Source: Myotis daubentonii (taxonomy: Eukaryota; Chordata; Mammalia; Chiroptera; Vespertilionidae). Taken from it: a stretch of DNA of 64,000 nt. Positions 1 to 11,826 of the stretch are shown piece by piece (the stretch's first letter is position 1; every line of letters starts with the position of its first letter). The notes below the pieces were generated by a model, which saw only the letters and a program-made list of their open reading frames with translations, did not search any database and was not told where the DNA came from. Location: NCBI RefSeq assembly GCF_963259705.1, contig NC_081846.1, forward strand, positions 61,371,722 to 61,435,721, read 5' to 3'. Made by a program: the position numbers and the translations under genes.

Positions 1-292
1 AATTTTGTCTCATAGATAATATTCTCTGTATCAGTGCTAATTAATTTAGTTTGCCTAGAAAACCCAATTTGAACTAACCTCGAGCAGAAAAAAAAATGGA
101 ATAGTACAAAAGTATGTCTGACATCAGGCCTTGCGGGAAGCAGATAAAATAATGTCATCCACATCTGATTTTATTCATTCTAAGGGCTCTTTCCTCGTGG
201 CTGCAAAATGGCTGCCAGAGTTTACAGGACTGGCAAACCCAGTCCAAATGAAAAAGAATCATTTTATAGAGCATCTTGTTCTTGGAATTCTT

Positions 293-503
293 TTTTTTAA
301 ATATGTTTTTTATTGATTTCAGAGAGGAAGGGAGAGGGAGAGAGAGATGGAAATATCAACGATGTGAGAGAATCACCAATCGGCTGCCTCCTGCATGCCC
401 CACATTGGGAATTGAGCCCGCAACCTGGGCATATATCCTCAATCGAACCATGACCTCCTGATTTATAGGTTGACTCTCAACCACTGACCCACACCAGCTG
501 GGC
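293..503 (-). mobile_element. VES-type SINE, minus strand
   Basis: This is a reverse-oriented tRNA-derived bat SINE. The A-rich tail reads as T-rich sequence on the left, followed by the GAGAGGAAGGGAGAGG block and the tRNA-like head on the right, ending in CAGCTGGG. It is flanked by an imperfect 16-bp target duplication (277-292 and 504-519, two mismatches), so it is an old full-length insertion. Confidence 0.85.
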
Positions 504-519
504 TGTTCTGGGAACTCTT

Positions 520-1502
520 CATAAGAATCTACTCTGATTGGCATGGCTTACATCACCTGCCCATCTCTGAACATATCAGTGGCGATAGAGCAGTGGGGCA
601 CCTCATTGGCTTAGATCTGTTTCACATGTCCACCTGGAGCCCTTGTGAGCAGGGTTGCACCTAGATGACATGAGTGAAGTATGGAGATGATCTGAATCTC
701 CAAATAAAAAATGCCGATCCTTTGTATCAGAATCATCTTTTTATATACAAAAAGGGATAGATGCAAATAGCCCTTCCATGTCTATATTTTACAAAGGCAG
801 AAATTGTGTTCTGACTAATAAATCTTTGCCTACACTACCGTGCACAGTTACTATTATCCATGTTTTCTTTAAATATCTTATAGTTTTGGCTTTTATTTCT
901 AGGTCTATGATAACATGGAAGTCCATTGCTGTATTATATACTTAAAAGTTGCTGAGACTAGAGCTTGTGTTCTCACCATAAAAAAGAAATGATCATTATG
1001 TGACATGAGGCAGGCATTAACTAGTGCTACCATGGGAATCATATTGCAACATATAAGTGTATAAAATCAATACATCGTACGCCTTAACCTTAGACACTAT
1101 TATGTGACAAGTATATCTCAGTTTAAAAATTGCAAAAAAAAAATGGTAGAGCCATCATTATGTACAGCAGGTTTTCCTGGTTTCACTGTGTCACTGACCA
1201 TCACAAATTTGCCTACCAAGGATTGAGAAGTAGATACCCCAGAGAGGATGCTAGAAAAAACCGTGAGGCATTTGTGGGAAAATGTATGTCTCATAAAGTA
1301 AGATATGGAAGCAAACTAGCAAGAAACCTGTGTTTTGTCACCTACTTTTATTTCTTGCATTCTCCAAACGTTTCTCTCTTTTGTTGATTATTAGATTAAC
1401 TAAACTCTTTTTGAAAATTATACGCTATCTTAATTGTATGGAAAATACCAAGAAGAGGTGATTTTATCCACATTTAACTGAAAGCTTTAAAAAGGGGAGA
1501 AA
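520..1502. other. no recognised feature
   Basis: AT-rich sequence with no recognised repeat. The only reading frame of note (1130-1387, 85 codons) starts just after a short A run and matches no family I know. Confidence 0.5.
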
Positions 1503-1648
1503 TGTGCCTGGGTTGTGGGCTCGGTCCCCAGTGTGGGGCGTGCAGGAGGCAGCTGATCTATGATTATCCCTCATCATTGATGTTTCTGTCTCTCTCTCCC
1601 TCTCCCTTCCTCTCCGAAATCAATACAAATACATTTAAAAAAGCAGGG
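1503..1648 (+). mobile_element. 5'-truncated VES-type SINE
   Basis: The copy begins within the body at a sequence like GGTTGTGGGCTCGGTCCC and continues through the GCAGGAGGCAGCTGATC block, the pyrimidine-rich CTCTCCCTCTCCC region and an AATCAATACAAATA tail. The tRNA-like promoter head is absent. Confidence 0.75.
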
Positions 1649-2192
1649 GAGGGAGAATGGACCTCTGGGGTCAGGGTGAAAATAGCAATGGGCCATTCCC
1701 CCAAGAGTCCTTTGCCAGGACAAAAACTTCAGAGATTCTAGGCTTTGTTTTAATCGGAAATATTTTATCAATTTTTAATTTCTCACAGAATATTGAAGAT
1801 TAATTCAAAATGTCAGCATTTATTTTTTAAAATAGGTTCATTCCATGGAAACAGCTAAAGCAAAATATATATAAAATATTCTCCCCAGAGAATTAGAATT
1901 TGTTTGATTAAAGATTCTCCTTACACTTAAAATCTGCAGGCAGAAAGTCACAGAGCTTTTAAATATTTCTCATTTCTTTACCCACCAGAAACTTTAAAAA
2001 TACAAATGGAGCATGCTATGAAACCTCTGCAGGTGTTGGGGAATAAAGATAATCATCACTTCAGTAACCAGGCATTTTTGGAACATAACATATATTGAAT
2101 AAACCCCAACTTCCATCTTGCGGCATAAAACTATATGTTCTCCAAAGGAGCCTAACACTAATACTGAATTTCTAAGGTGTTCTCCCACTTAC
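1649..2192. other. no recognised feature
   Basis: AT-rich DNA with short unconvincing frames on both strands and no repeat I recognise. Confidence 0.5.
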
Positions 2193-2214
2193 TAAATATA
2201 ACTATTTTCAGGTG

Positions 2215-2250
2215 GCCCTCTTAGCGCAGTAGGCAGCGCGTCAGTCTCAT
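2215..2250 (+). pseudogene. retroposed 5' half of tRNA-Met(CAU)
   Basis: The 36 bases match the 5' half of elongator tRNA-Met: acceptor strand GCCCTCTTAGC, D arm GCAGTAGGCAGC, and the anticodon stem ending at the CAT anticodon. The tRNA 3' half is absent. Perfect 17-bp direct repeats (2193-2209 and 2250-2266) enclose it, with five extra bases (2210-2214) before the tRNA start. The right repeat begins exactly at the last anticodon base. This is the signature of a truncated, tailless retropseudogene. It cannot be a functional tRNA gene. Confidence 0.85.
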
Positions 2251-3491
2251 AAATATAACTATTTTCTCTACCCATGAGTTTTCAATTTTTCATTCTGTCT
2301 CTGCTATAACCTTAAAAGTAAGAGAAAGAAAATTATATTTAGGGAGAACAAAAATAGAAATTTATATTTATTTATAACCTATCCTGTCTCAAGGAGGATT
2401 TCTCTCTTATTATTTATGAAGATATGTACAGATTTTTAGAGTGCAGCTCAATTAACTTTGACAAATGCAAACAAGCATGTAACCCACAAACCTACATAGA
2501 ACATTTATGTCACACCAGAATTTTTATTCTGAAAAACTACTAAGTCTGTCCCACCATGCCATCTACCCCTCACTCAGACCCGCCAGTCCCATTAGGATAA
2601 TTAGTTTGTTCCATTGTATTGCTGAGTGGTAGCTCATGTTTCTTCATTCTCCTGCTGGTGTGTATTTGGATTGTTTCCAGTTTGGGGATTTTATGAATGA
2701 AATTGCTGTGAGCAGTGTTGTCCAAGTGGTTCTGTGGACATATCTTTTCATTTCTGTTGGATAAATAATTAGGAGTGGGAGAGCTGGCTCAGAGTCAGGA
2801 TAGGAGTTTAAATTTATAAGACATTTTCAAACAGGTTCTACATTTTACATTCCCACTAGCACTACAGGAGAGCTACAGTTGCTCCACATCTTCAAAATGA
2901 CTTGGTATTTTCAATGTTATACCATTCTATGTGTTATGTCATTTGCATATTTCTGACAAATTATGATGGTGAGCATATTTCATGTGCTTACTGGCCATGT
3001 ATCATCCTTTTGAAATGTCCATTCAGGTTATTGCCAGTTTGGGGGTTGTTTTTCTACTATAACTGAATGTTAGTAGTATTTAACATAATCTAGATACAGA
3101 TTCTTAGTCAGATATAAATACTGCAGATATTTGGTCCTACTATGTATCTTGCTTATTCATTTTCTAAAAAATTTTAATTTTTATGAAGTCCAATTTTTAA
3201 TCTTTTGAATTTTAGACAAATCTTAATGGATGTTTAACATCCACTTACAAAGAATGTGTATCCTACTATGTAAGGATTTAGTGTTTGTGAATATCAATTA
3301 AGCCAAGTTGATTGACAGAGATTGCAAGTCTTCTCTAGCCTTTGTTTGTTTACTTAATCTATCAACAATTTTAAAAGGCTTTAAAATATTTATATTTATA
3401 GATTTGTCTAGTTCTCTCTTTAGTTCTGAAAATTACTGATTAATATATATTGAATGCTGTTATTTATTATTCCATTATATATCCTCCATAT

Positions 3492-3804
3492 CAGCAGTTC
3501 TCAACCTGTAGGTCGCGACCCCTTTGGGGGCCTAACGACCCTTTCACAGGGGTCGCCTAAGACCATCGGAAAACATATATATAATTACATATTGTTTTTG
3601 TGATTAATCACTATGCTTTAATTATGTTCAATTTGTAACAATGAAAATACATCCTGCATATCAGATATTTACATTATGATTCATAAAAGTAGCAAAATTA
3701 TAGTTATGAAGTAGCAACGAAAATAATTTTATGGTTGGGGGGGTCACCACAACATGAGGCGCTGTATTAAAGGGTTGCGGCATTAGGAAGGTTGAGAACC
3801 ACTG
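3492..3804 (+). mobile_element. SPIN-type non-autonomous hAT element
   Basis: The terminal inverted repeats are CAGCAGTTCTCAACCT on the left and AGGTTGAGAACCACTG on the right. The interior carries the SPIN-specific segments GGTCGCGACCCCTTTGGGG and TATGAAGTAGCAACGAAAAT. An 8-bp target duplication differs at one base (ctccatat at 3484-3491, ctctatat at 3805-3812). SPIN is a family known for patchy distribution across tetrapods through horizontal transfer. The 313-bp copy has no transposase and would have been mobilised in trans. It landed in an antisense L1. Confidence 0.92.
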
Positions 3805-3840
3805 CTCTATATTCTTGTAATTTTATCTTACAGTAATTTT

Positions 3841-4053
3841 TTAAAATATATTTTATTGATTTTTTACAGAGAGCAAGGGAGAGGGATAGAAAGTCAGAAA
3901 CATCTATGAGAAGAAACATTGATCAGCTGCCTCCTGCACACCCCCTACTGGGGATGTGCCCGCAACCAAGGTACATGCCCTTGACCGGAATCGAACCTGG
4001 GACCCTTCAGTCTGCAGGCCGATGCTCTATCCACTGAGCCAAACCGGTTAGGG
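3841..4053 (-). mobile_element. VES-type SINE, minus strand
   Basis: Complete reversed SINE, from the T-rich tail to the tRNA-like head ending in CCGGTTAGGG. It has a perfect 10-bp target duplication, CAGTAATTTT, at 3831-3840 and 4054-4063. It is inserted into the same antisense L1 as the SPIN element just upstream. Confidence 0.9.
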
Positions 4054-5000
4054 CAGTAATTTTATTGGGGTTATGCTATAAGAACCATCTAATTAATTAT
4101 ATACCTGCATTTATGCTGTTTTCTTCCTTGTGCTATTGTTGTCTTAAGTTTTGGTACATATTTTATAAATGTACCAAAATAACATTTCATCATTATTTTT
4201 CTTTGAACAGTCCATTATCTTTTAAAGATATTTGAAAATTTTAAAAAATATATTTTATTCTAGTTCACATATTTACTATTTCTGGTTCATTATTTCTTCA
4301 CACAGATCTGCGTTTCTACCTGATACCATTTTCCTTCAGCCTTAAGAACTCTCTTTGATATTTTTTTTAGTGCAGATCTGCTGAAAACGGATTCTCTCAA
4401 TTTTGTTAATCTGAAAATTTGGCCTACATTTTTGAAGTGTATTTTCACTGGATATAGACTTCTAGACTGACAGCATTTCTCCCACCACCCTCACCCTACA
4501 GTTTTAAAGATACCATTCCATTGCCTTATGCCTTATAGTTTCTGGTAAGAAGTCAGTGAAAATTCTTACTATTATTGTTTTTAACACCTTTTTAACCTTT
4601 TATTTTTAGCAACTGCACTATGATATACTGAGATGTGGTTGTGTCTATTCTGCTTGAGATTCTTTGAGTTTTGTGATGTATACTTATATTTTTTTCACTA
4701 AATTTGCATGCTATTCAGACACTATTTCTTCAAATATTTGTTATGCCCCTGTCATCCCTCCTTTTCTCTTGGACTTTGTTTCCAAAAACAAAGACTTGTA
4801 ATCCATGGACACAAAATGTTCCCAGTCTTAGAATCATAACTGTTTTGTTCTGGCCAGCATGGATGGGTGGGATTGTTAAATTTATGAGTTTGGACAGGTC
4901 TTCTATCATATCTCTGATACTGGTCTCAGAATATAGCAATTAGAAGTGTCAGGTTTTTATTAAGACTCTATAACTTTTAGTCTCTACCTCTCATTTTTGG

Positions 5001-5655
5001 GGGGAACCTTTCTAGTCTGTCTCCTAACTCTTTCCTTTAGTATGGCTTGCTGGACATTTAGAAAAACCCATATTCAGTGGCTATGGGCAAAGCGTCACAC
5101 ATATTGAATACTGAAAGATTTAATGATTTTAAAAAGACTCTTCTTCCCTTTCTTCCCTACATTTCATCACTCCATATGCTAACTTCTGCCCATTTGGAAG
5201 TCTTCCAATTCCTGGCTTCCTTTTTAGATAATTTCTTCCATTTTACCCATAAGACAATATTGACAAAGCATAATTTGCTTATCACCATTTCCCCCCTCCC
5301 TTTCTACTACTTCAGTATTACAATAGTTCTGTGATTCTCCATTTATCTGGGAGCCAGACTTCTGAAAGCCTGACTATCCCAGAACATAGCCGTACATTCA
5401 TAATGAAGAACTCAGCCTCTGGGCTGTCAACAGAACCTTCCAAAAACTCAAGCCCTTTACTGAACCGCGTCCAGCACAGCCAGGGGTGAACCTGAGGAGG
5501 GGCAGTGAAGGATTAAAGAAGACAGACAAGAGAATACAGTTAGGACCAGGTGGATCACTGTGCCTGGATGAGGAAACAGTGACACAACCTGTAAGCCCAG
5601 TCATTATTTTATAGTCAGATCACACAAAGCAAAACAAGAGCAAGATGTTTACAAT
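5001..5655. other. no recognised feature
   Basis: Sequence between two L1 fragments with no repeat or gene that I recognise. The frame at 5398-5604 (minus) has no family features. Confidence 0.5.
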
Positions 5656-7112
5656 GTGGAAACCAAGATGGCAGCATAGGTAAACACCGGAGATTGCTGC
5701 CTCGCACAACCACTTCAAGAATACAACTAAAAGACAGAACAGGCATCATCCAGAACCACAGGAAGGCTGGCTGAGTGGAAACACTACAACTAGAAGGAAA
5801 AAGAAAAGCATACCGAGACTCAGAGGAGCTGCGGTGCGGAAGTTAAGTGCACAGGTACGGAGGCGGACGCGGAAAGGGCTGGCAGCTGAGGACACGGTTG
5901 GCTTTTTCAATCAAGAGGGAGTCTCAAACTCCCTACTGCTCTGAACTCCAGTTCCGGGCGAATCTCTGGGGACCCTGACTGATACGGGGAGAGGCTAGAC
6001 TGTCTGGCATCATTCGCATCTCGAGGGCGGCTTTCTCTCAGAGGTGCTTGCAGTGATTACCCAGACACTGAGACACGGGGCCTCTTAGGGAAGGACTGAC
6101 GATCAGCCATAGCTGTTTGCTCTGCCCTATTGATCCCCTGGGACCCCGCCCCGCCCAAGCTGTGCAAGGAGGCTTTTGCAAGCTGAAAATTACCTAACAA
6201 ACTTGCAGCTGGCCCAAGGCCCCAGGGCAACTTGTATTCCTTCACAGCTGAGCGCCAGCTGAATAGCCTCAGGCAAAGGCTAGATTAGCACCTCCTGAAA
6301 GATCCAGGAGCTAGTGTACCCAGTGGTCAGAGTGACTCAGTGAACACCAAAGCCCCACTGAAGCAAGTCTTGCCCCGGAGGGGTATCTCCAGCACAGCAG
6401 TTCTCCCACTGCACACACAGCTGATTCTCACAGCCAATTGGTCAATTCCTCACAGTGATACCTACAACAATAAAGGCTTAACTACAACAGGACTGTGCAC
6501 ACAGCCCACAAGGGGGTGCACCAAGAGAGTCCACCTCAGGTAATTGGGGAGGCTGAGCCACTGGTCCCTATAGGACACCTAGCACAGAAAGCCACTCCAT
6601 CAACACAGGGAAGCACAAAAAATGCGGAGACAAAGAAACAGGACACAAATGACAGAAATGGAGAAAAGCAAATAACTGGATATAGAATTCAAAACCACAC
6701 TTTTGAGGTTTTTTGAGAACTGTCTAGAAGCTGCTGATAAATTTAGTAAGACCCTCAAAAAGACGGGTGAGACTGCCAATAAATGTAGTGAGATCCTCAA
6801 GAAATCTAGTCAGACCCTTGATGTTATGATAAAGGACCAACTGGAAATTAAGCATACACTGACTGAAATGAAGGATATTATACAGACTCCCAACAGCAGA
6901 CTAGAGGATTGCAAGAATCAAGTCAACGATTTGAAATACGAAGAAGCAAAATGAAAAAAGAATCCAGAAATACAAAGATAGTGTAAGGAGCCTCTGGGAC
7001 AGCTTCAAGCATACCAACATCCAAATTATAGGGGTGCCAGAAGAAGAGAGAGAGCAAGATATTGAAAACCTATTTAAAGAAATAATGACAGAAAACTTCC
7101 CCTACCTTTGAT
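5656..7112 (+). mobile_element. bat L1, 5' UTR plus ORF1, 3'-truncated
   Basis: It starts near GGAAACCAAGATGGCAGC, a YY1-like site such as marks L1 5' promoters. A GC-richer 5' UTR follows to about 6615, and then the remains of ORF1. ORF2 and the 3' UTR are missing, the reverse of the usual 5' truncation. The break lies where a minus-strand Helitron terminus begins (about 7113). It is either a deleted copy or an L1 cut by a later event. Confidence 0.75.
6620..7110 (+). pseudogene. broken L1 ORF1 (RNA-binding protein)
   Basis: L1 ORF1 encodes the coiled-coil RNA chaperone that packages L1 RNA in the cytoplasm. The probable start at 6620 reads MRRQRNRTQMTEMEKSK and then stops. The homologous sequence continues in two other frames: GYRIQNHTFEVF in the frame ending at 6716, then a coiled-coil-like stretch at 6703-6954 (heptad-like KFSKTLKKTGETANKC). 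Beyond that stop, bases 7000-7110 still encode IQIIGVPEEEREQDIENLF and EIMTENFPYL, the conserved ORF1p RRM region. At least two frameshifts and stops make it non-functional. The C-terminal domain is absent. Confidence 0.75.
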
Positions 7113-7168
7113 TGGTTGAACTGCCAACCAGTCAACTGGACAGCATATTAGGCTTTTATTATATAGGA
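7113..7168 (-). mobile_element. Helitron 5' terminus fragment
   Basis: The reverse complement starts TCCTATATAATAAAAGCC and then TAATATGC, the canonical 5' end of local Helitrons. The opposite end (hairpin plus CTAG) is missing, because the sequence runs straight into L1 ORF1 on the left. Confidence 0.7.
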
Positions 7169-8085
7169 TGATATGCCAAGCTCAAAAAAGTTTAGTATAG
7201 AGGTTACCTAGCCAGAGAAAATTGGACATAGGCAATTCAAATGGAAGTAAGAGGTAGTTCTATTGAAGCCCACTCATGTCATCTGTGAGAGAAGTGACAT
7301 TTGATAGCAAGGCAAGAGACAGAGCAACTACTAAAACAGAAGAATTATACATGCTCAACAGGGTAGAGCCATTAATGTAGGTCAAACCAAAAAGGTCAGA
7401 TTAAATTCAGTGGAAACCATTTAGGAAGGCAAGGAAGTGTGTAATACATTTCAGAAAGGTTCCTATCAAATTATTTGTTAGTGTTTATTTGCTATTTAGT
7501 TTTAGAACTTAAATGGTAAGTTTGAGTTTTATTAAGAACTCCACAGCACTAGAGGATGATGAGGCATTCCTGAACCACAGAAAATAGAAGTAGCTCCCAT
7601 GCTTTCATCAGTTTTATCAGCAGCATCTTGTTCTGATTATTTTTGTCTTGTTTTTCAAACAAGATACTGAATAACTACCTCGCCTCTCACCCACACAAAT
7701 TTTAATATATCTAGTTTTTTTCTCTGTATCTAAAAATGTCTATTTGCAGTAACATCTTGCATGAAACATGTAGTACAAAAATAAAAGTAAATTATATAGT
7801 TTTTTTACACACCTGTTTAGGTGATAGAACTAATGATGAGAATAATTTAAAATGGTTCCATGAACTCTGTACATAGATTCAATTTATTTTAGCATATTTT
7901 GTTTTAAAGCTCATTTTCTTATAAAAAGTTTTAAAATTTTGAATATTAAATAGAAGAAAAATTAAAATAATTCTATTTTGATTTTTAATATCTTTCTGAT
8001 TTTTTCTATCTTTGCATATTTGTCATGATTGTAATTATGCTGCATTTATAATCTATTTTGCTTTTCATCTAATATTATATGCTAA
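7169..8085. other. no recognised feature
   Basis: AT-rich DNA with no reading frame or repeat that I can identify. Confidence 0.5.
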
Positions 8086-8393
8086 CTAGAGGCCTGTTGC
8101 ATGAAGAGATTCGTGCAATAGGCCTTCCCTTCCCTTGGCTGCTGGCACCGGTTTGCCTCTGGCACCCGGGACCCAGGCCTTTGCTCTGGCCGGGCTCTGG
8201 TCAGAGCCGGCCCCGGAGCCATCAAGCTTCGCTGCTCTGGCCCCAGGGCCATCAGGCTTCGCTCCGCCGCTTGGAGCCTACATATGCAAATTAGCCACCA
8301 TCTTTGTTGGGTTAATTTGCATACTCTCCTGACTGGCTGGTTAGCGTAGCAAAGGTATGGTCAATTTACATGTTTGTCTATTATTAGGTAAGA
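8086..8393 (-). mobile_element. non-autonomous Helitron (HeliBat type)
   Basis: The + strand begins with CTAGAGGCCTGTTGCATG, the reversed 3' end with its hairpin, and ends with TTATTAGGTAAGA, the reversed TC 5' end. Target duplications are absent, as expected for rolling-circle elements inserting between A and T. The interior has a short direct duplication (CATCAGGCTTCGCT-like units, 8219-8262) and an inverted pair of ATGCAAAT octamers (8284-8291, 8315-8322) around a GCCACCATCTTTG motif. Confidence 0.85.
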
Positions 8394-9879
8394 TAAGTAT
8401 TGCTGCCATATTTTATAAGATATATATCTTATGGTAAAATATACTTAACATGAAATTTAATATTTTAACCACTTTAAAATATGCAATTTTTCAGATTTAT
8501 TAAGTGTTCATCTTAAAAATTTTATAATTGTTCTATTGTCCAATTGTTAGGTATTTAGGCCATTTTTCCCCCCAAACTCTACATAATATGATGATGAACA
8601 AATCTGTACACCTAATTGTAAGGTTCTTAATTTTTTTTTCTTAAGATACTTTCCCACAAATGAATCACTAGTTTCAATTGACCATGTCTGCAGCAATGTA
8701 TGAGCCTAACAATTTCAGAGCTAACTTTCAAAGACGTCTATGGCAGATCATTTTCATAATCCAAATACTTGTTTCTAGTTTATCAGATGTGTTCATTCAT
8801 ATTTTATATTTCAGAATCTCTTAAGTCAAGGCATACATGATTGCTTAAAAACTAAAGTTCTCCAAAGCACAATCAATGCCATTGACATACAGAATAAATT
8901 ACTTCTCTACTACTTTCTATGAAAACAAGACAATGTTTAATGGTTTTATTTTTAAGATGAATCATTGTGATATTTAAATCATAGCAGCATAGCAATTGCA
9001 GACATGGTAATGGCTGGCAATGATTAGACTGACAGTTTTGAATTCTTTTGGAAATTTTCAGACTTGTCTTCACCATCAGGTAGACAAACAGATGATCAAA
9101 ATTCAGTTTAAAAGGTAGAAGTATGTTTTTATCAAAAGAATATGTAAATATAAATGTGTTAAATAATAAAGTATGCAGGTGCTTAGAAAGAGAAATTGGA
9201 AATTTGATGTCAATTGTCAAGATTAAAGTTAAACATCAAATTCTAAATATATACATATGCATATACATATATACAGATATATGTCTAGATAAGTTCTTTT
9301 CAGTACATAGCTACTCATGATTGCAATGATAAAATTCCAACCAAGTTGTTTCAATGGCTGGATTGGTTTATCTTCATGCACCAAAAGAGACAGGGGACAA
9401 TGTGACTGTGTTTGCTGGGGAGGGGAGGCAAGACAGCAAATGAGACTACTGGAGGAAAATGTGTCACCAGAACAGTCTAAAAGCTATGGATCATAAAAAC
9501 AGCTCTTATCACAGATTCTACTGTTGTTTTCTTATGATTCAGAGGCTTAACATGCCCCATATTAGTCCTTCCTAGTGTGTACTCAACTGGTAATCTGCCC
9601 TTTTCATTTTCTTGTTATGACATCTATGACTATTCCAAGGTTGGCCCCCATAAGTGAAAGATTAAAACAAATCCTATGAGAGGTACAAAAGCTTTATGAA
9701 GGTACTCTAGCAAGTATCTTCATGAAAGTTAAAATTCCTTTAAAAGACAAAGCATCTAATTTCACAATTCGTGATGAAACCTAAACTGTAAAACTTAAAA
9801 ACATAAAAATAAAGACATCATGGGGAAGGAATACACTTTCTCAGAAAGAAACCATTGATTTATTTGGTCAACACTGGCT
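8394..9879. other. no recognised feature
   Basis: AT-rich sequence. A 115-codon minus frame (8873-9220) has no recognisable domain and ordinary AT-rich composition. An (AT/CATA)n-like tract lies around 9246-9283. Confidence 0.5.
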
Positions 9880-10235
9880 GCCCAATAGAAATACTGGGGA
9901 GCTTCTAAAATATTCCAATGCCAAGACCTCAGATCAATTAGATTAGATCTCTAGAGGGAGGGGCCCAGAGAATGGCACTTTTTTTTTTCTTAAGTATATT
10001 GATTTTTACAGAGAGGAAGGGAGAGGGATAGGGAGTTAGAAACATTGATGAGAGAGAAACATCGATCAGCTGCCTCCTGCACATCTCCCACTGGGGGTGT
10101 GCCCGCAACCAAGGTACATGCCCTTGACCAGAATTGAACCTGGGACCCTTGAGTCTGTAAGCCGACACTCTATCCACTGAGCCAAACCAGCTAGGGCGAG
10201 AATGGCACTTTTGAAACTTGCCCCTACTCTAAGGT
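9880..10235. mobile_element. MER5A-like hAT fragment split by a SINE
   Basis: The stretch ACTGGGGAGCTTCTAAAATA followed by AGGGAGGGGCCCAG resembles the MER5A (Charlie-type MITE) middle. The similarity resumes after the SINE at 9983-10197. It is an old, degenerate eutherian repeat. Confidence 0.5.
9983..10197 (-). mobile_element. VES-type SINE, minus strand
   Basis: Complete reversed SINE with T-rich tail, GAGAGGAAGGGAGAGGGATA block and head ending CCAGCTAGGG. Its 15-bp target duplication GAGAATGGCACTTTT is perfect (9968-9982 and 10198-10212). Confidence 0.92.
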
Positions 10236-10299
10236 CTAGCCAGGTTTCACTGCCAGGCTGTAAACAATTCTGCTCCTAATTGATTACATTTTTACAGCA

Positions 10300-10460
10300 C
10301 TTTACAATTTCCAGAACACTTTCTCATTCATTATCTCATTTGATCTTCATTAGCAACACAATAATTAGAGCTCACAGATTAGAATCCTTATTTTATAAAT
10401 CAAAAACTGTGAAGTCCTAAGAAATTAAGAGAATTCCCCCAAATAGCACTATGCAGATTT
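10300..10460 (-). mobile_element. MIR fragment
   Basis: Reversed MIR-like sequence: a CATTATCTCATTTGATCTTC core, then an 'AGATTAGAATCCTTATTTTAT' type segment and the fading CACAG/AAGTCCTAAG region. Degenerate and ancient. Confidence 0.55.
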
Positions 10461-11483
10461 TAAGATCACAAAGAGGGAGCAAAATATAAGCTATAGAAAT
10501 TTAGAGGTGTTTGATAAAAGAGGCCCCAGATTCTACGAGAGATGCATAGAAAAATAAGACCCAGGCCGCCAAAGACAACATTTGCCTGTATTTTTTTTGT
10601 TTCTATTGTAAATCTTATAAACCCAGAACCTATATGGTCTATTACAGAATACTGATGAGGATGGACAATCTGTAAATCAGAAGAGACAACTATATGCAAA
10701 GCACCTGCAAGCTGAAGTCCTTGAGAGCTAGTCCTTGGTTGACCTTTAGCTCCCCTGCTTTCCCCAGTGACTTCCCAGGAACTTTTTTTTTTGAATGACT
10801 AAATCAAAGTAAAATGTTAAATTACTTAAAAATATTAAGTTGTATTTTTCCAGAATTTGAAATGAGATTATGAAATCCTTAGAAACACTAATTTAAAATC
10901 TGTTTTCGTTCTACACATCTTTTAACTTGCAGCTTAATCCATTACAGCTTTACCCCACCGTGCCTTCCACCTCCAACCCTCTCTTGGCAAATGCTTTTCG
11001 TTATCAATTGCACTAAGAATCCTTCCTCTCTAGGAGAGGAAAGGAAGGAGATAAATTGATTTCAAAATAACAGGATTAGTATTAGGAGAGGAGAAATCTG
11101 TGACCATGTCCATATTAATAATTTATGTTCAGACACACTTGCCCAGCTGGAAAATGGGTGACTTCCCAGGAAACAAAAGGAGAATCTAGCATTTAATACT
11201 TCCCTCCCTAAGGCATTGCCTTCCTCATGGGGAGGAGAGATTGCATGGGAGCATTTAGCCACTAGATACCCCACTTATGTCACAAGTCACAGTAATGCTG
11301 CTTATGTCTCACTGGCAGCATATTAGTGGTCTATTTTCACAGGCCTGGATGAGGGGCATCCTACAATTAAGCCTAGTGGGACCTCCTTATACCCACCCAT
11401 GTGCCTAAGTAAGATTTAGAACCCCACTGACAATTTCCAAAAGACTAATTTTTATAAATTTGATCTTTACATAGTCCTGATTT
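10461..11483. other. no recognised feature
   Basis: No gene or repeat recognised. Several purine-rich stretches occur near 11030-11100 (GAGGAAAGGAAGGAG). Confidence 0.5.
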
Positions 11484-11498
11484 AAATTAGTGGCATGG

Positions 11499-11716
11499 CC
11501 CTAACTGGTTTGGCTCAGTGGATAGAGTGTCAGCCTGCGGGCTGAAGGGTCCCAGGTTCAATTCTGATCAAGGGCATGTACCTTGGTTGTGGGCACATCC
11601 CCAGTTGAGGGTGTGCAGGAGGCAGCTGATCGATGTTTCTCTCTCATCGATGTTTCTAACTCTCTATCCCTCTCCCTTCCTCTCTGTAAAAAAACCAATA
11701 AAATATACATAAAAAA
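11499..11716 (+). mobile_element. VES-type SINE, full length
   Basis: It has a tRNA-like head (CCCTAACTGGTTTGGCTCAG, B-box-like GGTTCAATTC), the GCAGGAGGCAGCTGATCGAT body, a pyrimidine tract and an A-rich tail. A perfect 15-bp target duplication AAATTAGTGGCATGG lies at 11484-11498 and 11717-11731. Confidence 0.95.
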
Positions 11717-11826
11717 AAATTAGTGGCATGGTTTGAGGGAATACAATTAGCTACCAGAGGAATTAAAAAAACACACACACCTTAAAATATTGCTGTATGA
11801 AGCAAATAACAGTGATACCTTAAATA

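Larger units (their letters stand above)
2470..5000 (-). mobile_element. old L1 fragment, antisense, interrupted
   Basis: The + strand shows T-rich text typical of reversed mammalian L1 sequence, including the recognisable stretch around 4430-4560 (TTTTCACTGGATATAGA, then CCATTCCATTGCCTTATG) and 2640-2760. The element is split by a SPIN element (3492-3804) and a SINE (3841-4053). No coding capacity remains. Its boundaries are approximate. Confidence 0.7.

Noticed and set aside
2215..2250. Functional tRNA-Met gene
   Set aside because: Only the 5' half is present and the variable, T and acceptor 3' parts are absent, so no cloverleaf can form.
8873..9220. 115-codon minus-strand frame in unique DNA
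   Set aside because: AT-rich composition, no domain or homology that I recognise, and no promoter or splice context.
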